Shown here: piece after piece, positions 40,774-50,708 of the stretch | Layout: the number at the start of each line of letters is the position of its first letter | How positions within the stretch are numbered: position 1 is the first letter of the stretch | Assembly: GCA_963759155.1 (NCBI GenBank) | Contig: CAVWXX010000008.1 | Span: 124,001-188,000 of the forward strand | Direction: 5' to 3' | Length of the DNA: 64,000 nucleotides | From: SZUA-36 sp963759155 | Lineage (GTDB): Bacteria > Pseudomonadota > Gammaproteobacteria > Xanthomonadales > SZUA-36 | The notes under the pieces: model-generated | The model's database searches: none | Told to the model about the DNA's origin: nothing | Seen by the model: only the letters and a program-made list of their open reading frames with translations | Translations under genes and position numbers: made by a program

Positions 40774-42123
40774 TTGGGAAAAAACGAAGAAATCCGCCAG
40801 CGTGACCTCGCTGTGCTTTGGCACCCTACAACACAGATGAAAGACCATGAATGGCTGCAGCTGTTACCGGTCAAGAGTGGCCAGGGTGTGTGGCTGGAAG
40901 ATATGCAGGGTAAACGCTATATCGATGCCATCAGTTCCTGGTGGGTAAACCTGTTTGGGCATGCCAACCCGCATATCAGTGCAGCGGTCAGTGAACAGGC
41001 GGGTCTGCTGGAACACGTTATTCTTGCAGGTGTTACCCATGAACCGGCGGTTCGGCTGGCGGAGAAGCTGGTTGAGATAACACCGCTTGGTCTGGAACGC
41101 GTTTTCTTTGCCGATAGTGGTTCCTCCGCCGTCGAGATTTCACTGAAAATGAGTTTCCACTATTGGCGCAATATTGGTGACTCAGGCCGTACACGTTTTG
41201 TGACCCTGTCCAATAGCTATCACGGCGACACGCTGGGTGCGCTCAGTGTGGGTGATGCCGGTCTGTTCAAGGCAGCCTATGAACCATTGTTGATGGAGCC
41301 TTTGGTCGCGCCCAGCCCGGATTGTTTTGCCTTGCCACGGGAACAATGGGATGCACATGCAGCCGGTAAGCTGGCGGAAATGCGTAAAATACTTGCGGCG
41401 CACGAGGGTGAAATATCTGCGGTCATTATCGAACCGCTTGTGCAATGCGCCGGTGGAATGCGTATGTATCCACCCTCTTATCTGACCGGATTGCGTGCAT
41501 TGTGTGATGAATACCGCGTCCATTTAATTGCCGATGAAATTGCCGTCGGGTTTGGCAGGACCGGTAGCATGTTTGCCTGTGAACAGGGGGGAATCGCACC
41601 GGATTTCATGTGTCTGTCCAAGGGGCTGACAGGCGGCTATTTGCCAATGTCGGCCGTGATGACCAGTCATACGGTCTACGAAGCCTTCTACGATGAGTAC
41701 ACGACACTGAGGGGTTTCCTGCACTCGCATAGCTATACAGGTAACGCACTCGCGTGCGCGGCGGCGTTGGCGACCATGGACTTGTTTGAGCAACGTGATG
41801 TTCTGGCCGACAACCACGATCTGGCAGCACGGATGCTTGATGCGGTGTCACCGCTACGTGATCATGACCACGTGGGCGATATCCGCCAGACAGGTATGAT
41901 TCTAGCGGTGGAGATGGTGGCGCAACGTGACCCCATGATTCAATACGACTGGAAGGAACGGCGGGGTATACAGGTATACCAGCACGCCATGAGTAATGGC
42001 GTATTGCTCCGTCCCATCGGCAACGTGGTCTACTTTATGCCGCCTTATGTCATCAACCCCGATGAGATCAGGCAAATGGCGCAGGTCGCCATGGCTGGTA
42101 TCGACCTGGCGACCACGGATTAA
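40774..42123 (+). CDS. bioA: Adenosylmethionine-8-amino-7-oxononanoate aminotransferase
   Basis: PLP enzyme of biotin synthesis that makes DAPA from KAPA. 449 residues. Seen: the substrate-site SSWWVNLFGHANP, FADSGSSAVEISLKMS, the YHGDTLGALSVGD motif, DEIAVGFGRTGSMFACEQ and the PLP-binding Lys in LSKGLTGGYLPMS. The start is a TTG at 40774 with AAGGA nearby; the next ATG would cut off the family-typical LAVLWHPTTQM. bioA is alone here, away from bioBFHCD, and rsmE starts 8 bp downstream. Confidence 0.94.
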   Translation: MGKNEEIRQRDLAVLWHPTTQMKDHEWLQLLPVKSGQGVWLEDMQGKRYIDAISSWWVNLFGHANPHISAAVSEQAGLLEHVILAGVTHEPAVRLAEKLVEITPLGLERVFFADSGSSAVEISLKMSFHYWRNIGDSGRTRFVTLSNSYHGDTLGALSVGDAGLFKAAYEPLLMEPLVAPSPDCFALPREQWDAHAAGKLAEMRKILAAHEGEISAVIIEPLVQCAGGMRMYPPSYLTGLRALCDEYRVHLIADEIAVGFGRTGSMFACEQGGIAPDFMCLSKGLTGGYLPMSAVMTSHTVYEAFYDEYTTLRGFLHSHSYTGNALACAAALATMDLFEQRDVLADNHDLAARMLDAVSPLRDHDHVGDIRQTGMILAVEMVAQRDPMIQYDWKERRGIQVYQHAMSNGVLLRPIGNVVYFMPPYVINPDEIRQMAQVAMAGIDLATTD

Positions 42124-42131
42124 TCGGGCCA

Positions 42132-42860
42132 ATGCGTCAATCGCGAATCTTTACGTCGCAGCCGTTGATGTCGACAGACCCTGTCGAATTGACTGGATCC
42201 GTCTGTCACTACCTGACCCGCGTTCTGAGGTTGTCAGTGGGCAATACTTTAACCCTGTTCAATGGTGATGGCAGGGACTACCTGGCGGAGATCATAAGGA
42301 TCGAGTCAAAGAGTGTATTGGTCAGGGTTACGGGTAACGCAGTTGCCGGTAGTGAATCTCCTTTGAAAATAACCCTGGTGCAAGGTGTCTGTCGTGGAGA
42401 GCGCATGGACTATGCGCTGCAAAAGGCCACGGAGTTGGGTGTGTTTTGCATACAACCACTGATCAGCCGGCGGGTCGAGGTACGTCTGGATAAGACCCGC
42501 CTGGTCAAGCGATTGAAACACTGGCAAGGCGTGGTCATCTCGGCATGTGAACAGAGTGGCCGTGCAGTTGTACCGGACGTAAAAACACCGCTTTCCCTGT
42601 CTGAGTGGGTAGCCTCAGCTGACAGTTCGCCGCGTTTTGTGCTTGATCCGTGTGCACAGGACAAACTTTCAGGTCAGCGCATCGTTGACAGATCCCTTTC
42701 CCTGGTGATTGGACCTGAAGGTGGTTTCACGGATGATGAAATGCAGGGTTTCCAAAGTAACGGATTAACACCGGTATCCCTGGGCCCCAGGGTTTTAAGA
42801 ACGGAAACGGCGGGTCCGGCAGCTATTGCCGTTTTGCAGGCAAAAACCGGTGACTTATAG
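42132..42860 (+). CDS. rsmE: 16S rRNA (uracil-1498-N3)-methyltransferase
   Basis: SPOUT-family enzyme that methylates U1498 in the decoding centre of the small subunit. The 242-residue protein has an N-terminal PUA-like domain (QSRIFTSQPL, HYLTRVLRLSVGN) and the trefoil-knot SAM site GPEGGFTDDEM and LGPRVLRTETA. It follows bioA by 8 bp and is probably co-transcribed; it converges on the pil cluster. Confidence 0.94.
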   Translation: MRQSRIFTSQPLMSTDPVELTGSVCHYLTRVLRLSVGNTLTLFNGDGRDYLAEIIRIESKSVLVRVTGNAVAGSESPLKITLVQGVCRGERMDYALQKATELGVFCIQPLISRRVEVRLDKTRLVKRLKHWQGVVISACEQSGRAVVPDVKTPLSLSEWVASADSSPRFVLDPCAQDKLSGQRIVDRSLSLVIGPEGGFTDDEMQGFQSNGLTPVSLGPRVLRTETAGPAAIAVLQAKTGDL

Positions 42861-42893
42861 ATTTCTCAATGAGCATGAGTTGCCCCGCACTGC

Positions 42894-43355
42894 TCAGTTG
42901 TCGTAGGCGGCCAACTCAACAATACGTGTCAGGTCGCACAGGTCGGGTATATATGCCGGCAATTCACCAATGCTGACCTCACTGAATACGGCGCTGGGTA
43001 ATTCCTCAGTCCTTTCTTCGACCAGGTTGGTCGTGGTGATTTTCTTTAGTCTTGGCAAACCCTGGATGAGTATCCCAATGTAATTGACCTGGGTGGATTC
43101 CCCCAGTGTCTTGACGATGACGATGCGGCATTTCGATGTAATTTTTGTGTTGATGTTGTCATTGATCAGCCGTTCGTAATTAACAATGGGCACCTGCCAT
43201 CCACACCAGGCAATTTCTCCCAACAACCAGTTCGGGCCCTGTTTGAAAGGCTCGGGTGGTGTGAACTCCAATATCTCACCCACGGTGCTGTTAGGAAGTA
43301 ATATGTAACCGTTGGTCAATGGCGCCAGGATCGAGCGGATTTCATTATCAGCCAT
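42894..43355 (-). CDS. CheW-like protein at the end of the Pil-Chp operon (ChpC-like)
   Basis: A 153-residue CheW-domain protein, ending one base after chpA. The GYILLPNSTVGEILEFTPPEP segment and WLLGEIAWCGWQVPIVNYERL match the CheW beta-barrel core (the equivalent of G-x-L-N-LRG). In Pseudomonas aeruginosa a CheW-like ChpC occupies the same 3' position. It would couple PilJ-type receptors to ChpA. Confidence 0.8.
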   Translation of the reverse strand: MADNEIRSILAPLTNGYILLPNSTVGEILEFTPPEPFKQGPNWLLGEIAWCGWQVPIVNYERLINDNINTKITSKCRIVIVKTLGESTQVNYIGILIQGLPRLKKITTTNLVEERTEELPSAVFSEVSIGELPAYIPDLCDLTRIVELAAYDN

Positions 43356-43356
43356 T

Positions 43357-46300
43357 TTATTCCATCCCTTTACGCAGCAGTTTGCGCACTTCTTCGATCA
43401 GTTCCGATTCTTTGTAAGGCTTGGAAAGGTAGGCATTTGCACCCGCTTCCTTACCTCGGTCGCGATGTTTTTTGCCGGCACGTGATGTGATCATAATGAT
43501 CGGAATATCGCGTAACCTGACATCTGCACGAACGTGCTCTGCAACCTGGTAGCCATCCATACGAGGCATTTCAATGTCGAGTAACAGCAGGTCGGGCACA
43601 CGTTCCTGCATAAATTCAGTTGCCTCAACGCCATCTCTGGCCGTGGCAACTTCGATGTCATAGGCCTCCAACACACGGGTTGTAACCTTGCGCATGGTAA
43701 TGGAGTCATCTGCAACCAGCGCCAGGGTTCTTTGTGGCCGGATATCAATGTTCTCAATCGGTGGCGCCGGACGTGCACCGGTCAGCACGGCCTGCCTGAT
43801 TAACGGACCAGCATCAATAATGATGACCACCTGGCCATCGCTGGTGATGGTGCCGCCGAGGATACCCGGTACGCTGTTGATCTGCGGTCCAACCGGTTTG
43901 ACCACGATTTCCTGGTGCCCTAGAAGTGTAGACACACGGAAGGCGGCGCGTTGGTCACCGGCTTTGATCATCAGAATTGAAATGGTATCTTCACCCAGCG
44001 GGGTGGTTGGTTCGCCCAGTAGTGGCTCGAGATCAAGGACGGGGTAAGACTCACCGGCAAATTCGTATGCTGGTTTTTCATGTTCCAGCAGTTCTTCATA
44101 ATCAGTGGGCAGCATTCGTGCCACACCGGCAACACAGGCCACCGGAATCAGGTAGGGGTGCTCGCCTGCCGTCACACCGATGGCTTGCATGACTGCAAGT
44201 GTGAACGGTATCCGGATGGTAAAGCGACAGCCTTTACCCTCTTCGGAATCTATTTCGATTGATCCGCCGATTTGTTTGATTTCATTATTGACGACGTCCA
44301 TGCCAACACCGCGACCGGACAGTTTCGTGACGGTCTTGGAGGTGGAAAACCCGCTGTGTAGAATAAGTTGCTGCAGTTGGCGCGGTGATGGATCAGAGTC
44401 CTTATCCATCAGACCTTTCTCAATGGCGCGTTTGTGGATCGCCTTGAGGTCTATGCCGGCGCCGTCATCTTCAACACGCACGACAAATTCGGTGGCCTCG
44501 GCGGCGACCGTGATACTGAGTTGCCCTTCTTTGGGCTTGTTGAGTTTCTTTCGTATGGCAGCGCTTTCAATGCCATGTGCGATTGAGTTTCTCAGTAAGT
44601 GCTCGAGCGGAGCAGTAATCCTTTCCAGTACATTGCGGTCGAGTGAATCGCCACCACCGGTCATACGCAGATGCAGACGCGCCTTTTTCTTGGTTTCGTT
44701 TGCCGAGGTACGAATGATCCGGCGCAGACGGGGCGCAATGGTGCCGAAGTGAACCATGCGGGTCCGCATCAGACCTTCCTGCAGGTCATTGCTGACCCTG
44801 GATTGTTGCACCAGGAGGGCCTCGGACTTGCGAGCCGAGGTATCCAGCAACTCCTGTAAGTTCAACAGGTCGGCCACCGACTCTGACAGGCTTCGTGAAA
44901 GCTGTTGCATTGAAGAGAACCGGTCCATTTCCAGCGGGTCGAACTCTTCGGCGCCGTCCGGTGCCTTCTCGTGGTAACCCGATCGAATCTGGGTCTCGGT
45001 CTCGATCTCGAGCTTGCGGAACTGCTCCCGTATACGTGAAACGGTGACGTCAAACTCCTTGAGGTTGTCACGTATTTGCCCGACCTGTTGTTCAAGATGT
45101 GAGCGGAATATACTGATCTCACCGGCGGAGTTGACGAGTGAATCAAGCAGGTCCGCATTGACACGGATGTGCTGTGAACCAGCCGGTTCTGCGCTGGCGA
45201 CTTCGGGCTCGGGTGCCGGTACGTCCACGTCCGGTATTTCATGCAGCCTTTCGGGTTTGGCTTCCACTTTAGCCGCTTTTTCAGTTTTGGCCGGGGTTTC
45301 TTTTTCAGCAGTGGGCTCAGCGGCGGCTTCGACTTCGGGTTCTGCGTCAGTTTCGACGTCGGGCTCAGCTTCAACTCGTGCTGTCAGGGAGCTAACCTGC
45401 TCATCGAACAGGGTCAGTGCATCACCGGCCTGTGGCATGATTCCCTGGCTCGCCTCTTGCGTCCAGCTGTTGAGCAGGTCGCAACCCTGCTCCAGTATGT
45501 CTATCGCTGTTTCGGATGGCGATAATACCTGGCTGGCGATATTCTCCAGCAAGGTCTCCATCGAGTGACTCAGGGTACCCAGGACATTGATCCCGGCCAT
45601 GCGCGAGCCACCTTTAAAGGTATGAATCTCGCGCTGAAGGTTTTGTACGATACCAAGGTCAAACAGATCGTCACGCCAGGTGTTGAGCATTGAATCACAA
45701 CGCTCCAGGATATCGTTGGCCTCTTCAAGGAAGATACCCAGGATTTCCTGGTCAACCGGTTCGGAAACAGGCTCTGTTGTCTGCTCTTCGGGCTCAAGGT
45801 CTTCCGCGGCTTGTTCGCTTTCTTCTGAAGCTGAAACCAGTGACTCATCCTCGACGGGTTCAATCTCCGGAACGTCTTCTTCGGGTTGTGGAGCTTCGTA
45901 CTCAACTGTCAAAGCGATCAGTTGTTCTATCTGGGTATCCTCATCACTGGCAAGTTCTGCTTCCGGATCGTTTTCATGCACGGCCAGGCAGGTCGCGAAG
46001 TGGGAAAGGCTTGTTGCCACGGTCCACATGGCATCATCAGTGAATGTTTTTTTACTGTTCTGCTGCGCTTCAAGAAAACCTTCCAATGCCCTGGCCACAT
46101 CAGATTCCCTGCCAATGGGGGCCAGGGCGGTTGTACCTGCGATGGTGTGGATCGCAATAATTTCATCGGTACTCGCAGTGGTGTTCCGATCCCTTGAGAT
46201 ACGTTCCATCAACCCGCTCAGAACAGCGAGTTTTTCGGTCAGCTCTTTGCGCACCAGTTCACTCAGTGTTGGTTCTGCGGTTGCTTCGGTGGCAGTGCCA

Positions 46301-47079
46301 GACCCGGTTGTTGACATTCTGGTGTTTGCAACGTCACCAGTTAACAGCGGCCTGACCGGAGCAGGAAGGGTTTCGCTCAGTCCTGCCCAGTCGGGTGCTT
46401 TACCCGTGGCAATGTTATCTGCCAGCAGAGCCAGTGCCTCAATTGCCTCGGTGGTTAACTCTGTGGGTTGCTGATTCAGACGTTGTTTCATGTCCGGAAG
46501 GATGGCTTCGGACAGGCATACCACACGCGCAACATCATCAAACGAATCGATGCTGCCTTCCAGAAGGGCGTTGAGCATTGCTTCAATATGCCATGCAAAA
46601 TCACCAAGCTCATCCGCACCCACCATGCGTCCGCTGCCCTTGAGTGTGTGGAATCCGCGACGGATTTCCGTCATCAATTCGGTGTTTTCCTGCTGCTGCA
46701 ACCATGTGGGGATCCGGTCGCCAAACATGGCGGCAACAGATTCGAACTCCTCGAGGAATACCTCGAGTAATTCGGGGTCAATAGTGGCAGCCTGGGCGGT
46801 GTCCTCGGTATCGGCTGAAGCAATGTCTTCGGCGGGCGCTTTCTCCGGTACCGGTGGCGCTGCTGCATACGAAACCGCTTCCATTTCACCAACGGGTAAC
46901 AGTTCAAGCCGTTCCTTGAGTATTTCAAGGAATCGCCCCCGATTACTCTGGTGATCACGGCAGCCGGCCAGGTAGAGTTCGAATGCCGCCACGGCATCAG
47001 TGACGGCTTCCAGTTTATCGGGCTCCACGGCGGACTCAGATCGTGCATGTCTTAGCAGATTGCCAAGCGCATTGCGCAA
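43357..47079 (-). CDS. chpA: ChpA chemosensory kinase, C-terminal part (Hpt-CheA-CheW-REC)
   Basis: 1240 residues. After the end of an FimL/ChpA-like helical domain, an Hpt domain has His144 in GFHTLKGSG, a second Hpt has IHTFKGGSRMAG near 490, then an Ala/Glu/Pro-rich linker, dimerisation helices, a CheA HATPase (HLLRNSIAHGIES, DDGAGIDL, SGRGVGMDVV), a CheW domain, and a C-terminal receiver with phospho-Asp in LLLDIEMPRMDG. The frame opens only at a TTG (47079) that lies inside the end of the next ORF, so the true protein probably continues from that ORF by frameshift. It signals to PilG for twitching motility and, in pseudomonads, cAMP levels. Confidence 0.9.
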   Translation of the reverse strand: MRNALGNLLRHARSESAVEPDKLEAVTDAVAAFELYLAGCRDHQSNRGRFLEILKERLELLPVGEMEAVSYAAAPPVPEKAPAEDIASADTEDTAQAATIDPELLEVFLEEFESVAAMFGDRIPTWLQQQENTELMTEIRRGFHTLKGSGRMVGADELGDFAWHIEAMLNALLEGSIDSFDDVARVVCLSEAILPDMKQRLNQQPTELTTEAIEALALLADNIATGKAPDWAGLSETLPAPVRPLLTGDVANTRMSTTGSGTATEATAEPTLSELVRKELTEKLAVLSGLMERISRDRNTTASTDEIIAIHTIAGTTALAPIGRESDVARALEGFLEAQQNSKKTFTDDAMWTVATSLSHFATCLAVHENDPEAELASDEDTQIEQLIALTVEYEAPQPEEDVPEIEPVEDESLVSASEESEQAAEDLEPEEQTTEPVSEPVDQEILGIFLEEANDILERCDSMLNTWRDDLFDLGIVQNLQREIHTFKGGSRMAGINVLGTLSHSMETLLENIASQVLSPSETAIDILEQGCDLLNSWTQEASQGIMPQAGDALTLFDEQVSSLTARVEAEPDVETDAEPEVEAAAEPTAEKETPAKTEKAAKVEAKPERLHEIPDVDVPAPEPEVASAEPAGSQHIRVNADLLDSLVNSAGEISIFRSHLEQQVGQIRDNLKEFDVTVSRIREQFRKLEIETETQIRSGYHEKAPDGAEEFDPLEMDRFSSMQQLSRSLSESVADLLNLQELLDTSARKSEALLVQQSRVSNDLQEGLMRTRMVHFGTIAPRLRRIIRTSANETKKKARLHLRMTGGGDSLDRNVLERITAPLEHLLRNSIAHGIESAAIRKKLNKPKEGQLSITVAAEATEFVVRVEDDGAGIDLKAIHKRAIEKGLMDKDSDPSPRQLQQLILHSGFSTSKTVTKLSGRGVGMDVVNNEIKQIGGSIEIDSEEGKGCRFTIRIPFTLAVMQAIGVTAGEHPYLIPVACVAGVARMLPTDYEELLEHEKPAYEFAGESYPVLDLEPLLGEPTTPLGEDTISILMIKAGDQRAAFRVSTLLGHQEIVVKPVGPQINSVPGILGGTITSDGQVVIIIDAGPLIRQAVLTGARPAPPIENIDIRPQRTLALVADDSITMRKVTTRVLEAYDIEVATARDGVEATEFMQERVPDLLLLDIEMPRMDGYQVAEHVRADVRLRDIPIIMITSRAGKKHRDRGKEAGANAYLSKPYKESELIEEVRKLLRKGME

Positions 47080-48595
47080 TTTCGAAAGCCAATGAGGCGG
47101 TTTCCGGTTCGCCGATCATTTCCATGGCGCCAGCGATATGTTCCATCGGGCTGTCAAAGTCCGAGTCTTGTTCGCCGGAGAAATGACGCAGAACGTTGTC
47201 CTGTACCTGGTGCAGACTGGTGACAGTTTCACCGAGCAGGTGAGAACGGATCCGTCGTATTTCATGTCCGGGCAGGTCGATAAAACTCGCGTCCTGATCT
47301 TCCAGCAAAGGTTCACCGAGGGTCGTAATCTGTTCTTCGAGCACGGACTCAACCCGGATCAGTTCCCCGGCCAGGCCCATCAGCAGGGACTTGCGGGAAC
47401 GCTGGTCAGGGTCAAGATCAGGGTCTTCGCTGGCATCGAATTCCGGCATCAACTTTTCTATGGACTGGGCGGATTCGCCAAGCCCCATCATCTTCAGGGT
47501 ATCCTGTAACCTGAGCAGGGCCTCATGACTTTGCTCGCGAAGATCGGGTCTTATTTCACCGGTGCGTAGCTCAAGATCCAGCGCATCCTTGACCAGTGAA
47601 AACTCATCACGCACAGCAGCGCCAAGTGATACGTACAACTCGCGATTACGACCCGTGACGGCCCCGCGGGCACGAATCAGTACGTCACGGTCAGGTACCA
47701 GTTCCTCCAGGTGGAAACGTTCCCGAAGCTGGTCCACGCTGTCGCTGCCTTGCTTGGCCTGGGCGATATGGAATAGCAACGCCTGCGCAAGCGCATTCGC
47801 TGACTCAAGGTCAACGGCATCTTCCCCGCCTTCCGAGAGCGATTTGACAACCAGGTGCAAGCGCGCAAACAGGCGCCGCAGATGCATGTCATTGTCGGTT
47901 ACACCATCAAGCAGGCCGCCAATAACCTTGGATGCGATCCACCATAGACGGCGAAGATCAATTCTCTCTAGCCTGCACTGAAGTGTTTCACAAACAGACA
48001 GCAGTGGTGACAGCAGTTCAATGTCCTGTTGTTGTTGTAACCAGCGTAGCAGGGCATTTTCCCACTGGCGACGCATGCGCTGGGAAAACTCTGAAAACGA
48101 TTCGTCAAATGCCGGTTCATGCTCATCGGCGCTGGTTTCCAGTTCCGGCAGCGGCACATCAAGACTGGGCGAGAACAAGGTCGCTTCGGACACAATGTTG
48201 GCATTGTAGGCCGCGCGCAGTTCATTGATGACAGGAAGCAGCAGGATTGGCAGGTCATGGTGACCGGCCTGTAAGCGGTCCAGGTAAGACGGTACAACCA
48301 CGATCGCGTCCATCATCGCACCGTAAGCTTTTTGCCGGTCACGGATGTTACCTTGTTGGAGTTCGTCGCAGACGGTGATCATTTCTTCGACCACCAGCTT
48401 GGCACCTTGCAGCATCAGTGCTTCGAAAGTGAATTTTAACTGCACCAGGTGCTCAGCCGTGTTCTCAATGGCGTCGCCGAGATGCGCGCTGTTGGCAATG
48501 TGTTCTATCTGGGTACGAATCTGGGTCAGATGCTTATCCAGGTCGGGGCGAACCCAGGTCAACACCGTACTTACATTTGAGCCTTCAAGTAACAT
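47036..48595 (-). CDS. chpA: ChpA, N-terminal part (Hpt/FimL-like domains), separate frame
   Basis: 519 residues, largely helical, matching the N-terminal region of ChpA: LTWVRPDLDKHLTQIRTQIEH near the start and a LVQLKFTFEALMLQGAKLVVEEM helix. Its last complete domain is interrupted: HIAGAMEMIGEPE...FEIAQ reads into CAWQSAKTCTI and stops at 47036-47038, while the +1 frame continues with the expected NALGNLLRH...DKLEAVTDAVAAFELYL helices. The two ORFs overlap by 44 nt. Either a recent frameshift, a sequencing error, or a programmed +1 shift is involved. The 63-bp gap to pilJ is too short to hold a pilK gene. Confidence 0.85.
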   Translation of the reverse strand: MLLEGSNVSTVLTWVRPDLDKHLTQIRTQIEHIANSAHLGDAIENTAEHLVQLKFTFEALMLQGAKLVVEEMITVCDELQQGNIRDRQKAYGAMMDAIVVVPSYLDRLQAGHHDLPILLLPVINELRAAYNANIVSEATLFSPSLDVPLPELETSADEHEPAFDESFSEFSQRMRRQWENALLRWLQQQQDIELLSPLLSVCETLQCRLERIDLRRLWWIASKVIGGLLDGVTDNDMHLRRLFARLHLVVKSLSEGGEDAVDLESANALAQALLFHIAQAKQGSDSVDQLRERFHLEELVPDRDVLIRARGAVTGRNRELYVSLGAAVRDEFSLVKDALDLELRTGEIRPDLREQSHEALLRLQDTLKMMGLGESAQSIEKLMPEFDASEDPDLDPDQRSRKSLLMGLAGELIRVESVLEEQITTLGEPLLEDQDASFIDLPGHEIRRIRSHLLGETVTSLHQVQDNVLRHFSGEQDSDFDSPMEHIAGAMEMIGEPETASLAFEIAQCAWQSAKTCTI

Positions 48596-48657
48596 CAGCT
48601 CTCACCGGAACCTTCTGCACGGCAGATCAAGCCTGGCTTGGTTGTCGCCGGATTCAT

Positions 48658-50691
48658 TCAGTCGTCTTCTGGTAGTTTGAAGTCGGTGACGGAGTCGCTG
48701 AGTTGCATGACCAACTCGGCCAGGTCTTCGACAGAGCGTGCAGCGAGGCTACTGCCCTCAGATGCCTGGATCGACAGTTCCTGCACCTTGCGCATTAAAC
48801 CGGAAATATCTGTGGCGTTGGATGATTGCTGGTGGGCCTCCTCGGAAATGCTGGCGATCAGCTTTGACAGGTCATTGGATACTTTCTCGATGTGCTCCAG
48901 GGCAGTGCCGGCATCTTGTGCCAGTCGTGCGCCGCTAACAACCTCCGATATGGTTGATTCCATTGAAACAACGGCTTCGAATGTATCGGTCTGAATCGTT
49001 TGAACCAGGGATTCAATTCGTCTTGTTGAATGTGTAGCGCTTTCGGCCAGCTGCTGGACTTCATCAGCAACAACCGCAAAGCCTTTACCCGCACCACCTG
49101 CGGATGCCGCCTGAATGGCTGCATTGAGTGCCAGCACATTGGTCTGTTCAGCAAAGCCATTGATCAGCTCGACAATGTCACCGATCTCCTGCGTGGATTC
49201 ACCCAGGCGCTTTATCCGCTTGGAGGTTCCCTGGATCTGATCACGAATCGTATCCATGCCGTCGATGGTCTCACGGACTTTCTTGCCTCCGGTATGCGCA
49301 ATATCCACTGATTTTTGGGCGACTTCGCTGGATTCACTGGAGCGTTTGGCCATGCTGTCAAAAGACTTAGACATTTTTTCAATGGTTTTCGTGGCTTCAC
49401 CTACCTGTTCGGCCTGTGCTTCTGCTGCTTTTGCCAGCTCTGATGTGGAGCTACGTGTCGCCATGGCCGAACCGGCAACTTCCTGGGCGGTGAATTTAAT
49501 TCCCTTGACCAGTTCACGAAGCTGCTCGATAGCGAAGTTGACCGCGTCGGCGATTGCGCCGGTGATATCCTCGGTAACCGAAGCCTGAACTGTCAGGTCG
49601 CCATCGGCCAAAGAGCTCATTTCATCCAGTAGCTTCAAAATGGCTTCCTGGTTTTTCTTATTGGCCCGGGCTGCATTTTTTGTCCGCCGGCGCTCTGCCG
49701 ACAGGAATGAGTACACCAGTATCCAGACCATGGATACCATCACGGCCAGACCGATGACAGCGGCCGTAAGCGACGGCCATAAACGGGTCTTTGGAAGCTC
49801 CGCTATGGCGCTTTTGAGGTTGGCAGCATTATCAAAAACATTGCTGCTTCCCAGGAAAATTTCATCCGCTGCGCCTCGCACCTCGAACAAATCACTGGAT
49901 GAATCCAGAATGCTATTGATGGGGGGCTTGATGGTTTCAAATAGTGATTTGACCCTGCCCAATGACTGAAGCGCATCGGTATTGCGAACCTGGGTAACCC
50001 CCAGTCTGGAACTTCCACGTAACAGGGCGTTAAGTACCTGCTCAAAAAGAAGCTGGTCATTGGCCAGGTTCTCCGCGGCACTCACGGCGTTGCTGCCACC
50101 TTGCAGGACTTCCGAGACACGCCGTAAAATCCGGTCTGCTAAAACAAGTTGACGGCTCGCGAATACGAGTTGGTTGGTGGGCGCGCCGCTCTTTGTCAGG
50201 GCTCTTATGCTGTCATCCGTATTTTTTTGAATGCCGGGAATGTTTTCCTGAATGATGCCGCTCGCCCTTGCCAGTTCCAGGATCAGTTTTTCACGATCAA
50301 CGATACTGGAAGTATTGGAACTCATTCGAGTCCAGCTCTGGTTGAGTTCCTTCATCGGCAAGTCTACTGCTTTGGGTGTGGCAGGCAGCTTGTCAGCGGT
50401 GGAACCAATACGTAATTTCTCCATGGCTTTGGTGATGGTGCGGCGGGCAACTCTGAGCTCAAGAAACGCATCGAGGTTACCTGCTGCTGCTTCGCCAGCC
50501 AGCTTGGCCAGTTGTTGCGATGTCACCTGGACATCTGTGGCCTGTGACATCCACGTCTGCTCATCCTGTGCATCGTCAGCGAGTTTAAAGAAGGTAACGG
50601 CTACGAAGATCAGGGAGAGAATCAATACGCCCGTTGCCAGGTACACACCAATAGACCGTTGGCCTTTTAATTCGGGTTGTTTATTCTTCAT
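48658..50691 (-). CDS. pilJ: Methyl-accepting chemotaxis protein PilJ
   Basis: 677 residues. TM1 is near 18-38 (VYLATGVLILSLIFVAVTFF), a large PilJ-type periplasmic helical region runs to about 315, TM2 near 310-330 (VIGLAVMVSMVWILVYSF), then HAMP and the cytoplasmic signalling hairpin with EQTNVLALNAAIQAA and GFAVVADEVQQLAESA. It senses surface contact or pilus state in Pseudomonas and activates ChpA. It follows pilI by 17 bp. Confidence 0.93.
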   Translation of the reverse strand: MKNKQPELKGQRSIGVYLATGVLILSLIFVAVTFFKLADDAQDEQTWMSQATDVQVTSQQLAKLAGEAAAGNLDAFLELRVARRTITKAMEKLRIGSTADKLPATPKAVDLPMKELNQSWTRMSSNTSSIVDREKLILELARASGIIQENIPGIQKNTDDSIRALTKSGAPTNQLVFASRQLVLADRILRRVSEVLQGGSNAVSAAENLANDQLLFEQVLNALLRGSSRLGVTQVRNTDALQSLGRVKSLFETIKPPINSILDSSSDLFEVRGAADEIFLGSSNVFDNAANLKSAIAELPKTRLWPSLTAAVIGLAVMVSMVWILVYSFLSAERRRTKNAARANKKNQEAILKLLDEMSSLADGDLTVQASVTEDITGAIADAVNFAIEQLRELVKGIKFTAQEVAGSAMATRSSTSELAKAAEAQAEQVGEATKTIEKMSKSFDSMAKRSSESSEVAQKSVDIAHTGGKKVRETIDGMDTIRDQIQGTSKRIKRLGESTQEIGDIVELINGFAEQTNVLALNAAIQAASAGGAGKGFAVVADEVQQLAESATHSTRRIESLVQTIQTDTFEAVVSMESTISEVVSGARLAQDAGTALEHIEKVSNDLSKLIASISEEAHQQSSNATDISGLMRKVQELSIQASEGSSLAARSVEDLAELVMQLSDSVTDFKLPEDD

Positions 50692-50708
50692 TCGCTTTCC
50701 TGCATTGC

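Noticed and set aside
45680..46474. Long plus-strand open frame (264 residues) inside chpA
   Set aside because: Ser-rich antisense of a Glu/Ala-rich coding region with strong CheA/Hpt motifs; a codon-bias shadow.
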